Source: Oscillospiraceae bacterium (GTDB lineage: Bacteria; Bacillota; Clostridia; Oscillospirales; Ruminococcaceae). From it: 64,000 bases of DNA. The stretch spans positions 1 to 64,000 of the forward strand of contig JAFQLH010000077.1 in the NCBI GenBank assembly GCA_017396665.1, written 5' to 3'. A program made the position numbers and the translations under genes. Every line of letters starts with the position of its first letter. Position 1 is the first letter of the stretch. Positions 63,875-64,000 of this stretch are shown piece by piece. The notes below the pieces were generated by a model. It was not told the origin of the DNA and did not search any database. It was given only the letters and a program-made list of their open reading frames with translations.

Positions 63875-64000
63875 ATGAGAGTTAAAATTACACTGGCATG
63901 CACAGAATGCAAGCAAAGAAATTACAACACAAAGAAGAACAAGAAGAATGACCCTGACAGACTTGAGATGAACAAGTACTGCAAGTTCTGTAAGAAGCAT
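63875..64000 (+). CDS. rpmG: Ribosomal protein L33 (partial, runs off window)
   Basis: First 42 residues of L33 (normally about 49): [20 protein letters not shown] and [17 protein letters not shown]. CxxC pairs at 9-12 and 36-39 make it the zinc-binding form. AGGAGG lies nine bases upstream of the ATG. secE and nusG usually follow in this order and would be beyond base 64000. Confidence 0.95.
   Translation, partial: MRVKITLACTECKQRNYNTKKNKKNDPDRLEMNKYCKFCKKH

Overview
The window looks like chromosomal DNA of a low-to-mid GC Firmicute of the class Clostridia, most likely a Ruminococcus/Oscillospiraceae-type anaerobe (inference). The reasons are HPr kinase, RapZ, WhiA, DnaE and SbcCD in one run, an uninterrupted sporulation sigma-K gene beside a SpoIIQ-like peptidase, PBP-GGDEF signalling, glycogen phosphorylase, and near-consensus sigma-A promoters that almost all have a 17-bp spacer.

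Layout. 1-5,916 (minus): the F-type ATP synthase operon (atpI-like, atpB, E, F, H, A, G and partial atpD) behind a strong promoter. 6,064-6,909: a DegV lipid-binding protein. 7,020-24,385 (minus): a 17-kb unidirectional run of murD, two M42 aminopeptidases, a GNAT protein, a methionine-gamma-lyase-like protein, hprK, a PHP phosphatase, murB, rapZ, whiA, dnaE, sbcD and sbcC, joining cell wall, catabolite control and DNA maintenance. 24,637-31,492: prs, a TSCPD protein with a stand-alone DAK/FakA C-terminal domain, a small alarmone synthetase with a SIMPL protein, bioY, a patatin lipase and a LacI-like/GGDEF protein. 31,573-36,482: two tRNA-Leu genes, each trailed by a copy of its own 3' end and terminator-like hairpins, flanking three related secreted or lipoprotein genes and a gene fragment. 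36,788-41,293: an FAD oxidoreductase/GT-C membrane protein pair, a long palindromic repeat and an NlpC/P60-like lipoprotein. 41,349-43,763: glgP.

44,239-51,062 is a compact phage head/connector module (small and large terminase, portal split in two, protease-like, capsid, connector, tail completion and hub-like genes). It has no integrase, repressor, tape measure or lysis genes in view and ends at a strong terminator. Three of its genes (terminase small subunit, portal, connector) have strong Shine-Dalgarno sequences but no usual start codon; an in-frame ATT lies at the right distance. This is the most unusual signal in the window and may be a domesticated capsid or gene-transfer-agent-like system.

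51,250-64,000: an operon of a divergent CobU-like P-loop protein with a PilT ATPase; a fucose/arabinose-isomerase-family protein; trkA-trkH behind a promoter with a palindromic operator candidate; a small lipoprotein; tRNA-Arg; metG; a second member of the palindromic repeat family; a SpoIIQ-like M23 peptidase; a surface protein; sigK; a zinc-ribbon membrane protein with NQYG repeats; and the start of rpmG behind a structured leader. Start codons were moved from the longest reading frame to the best ribosome binding site where the two disagreed; each such case is stated.
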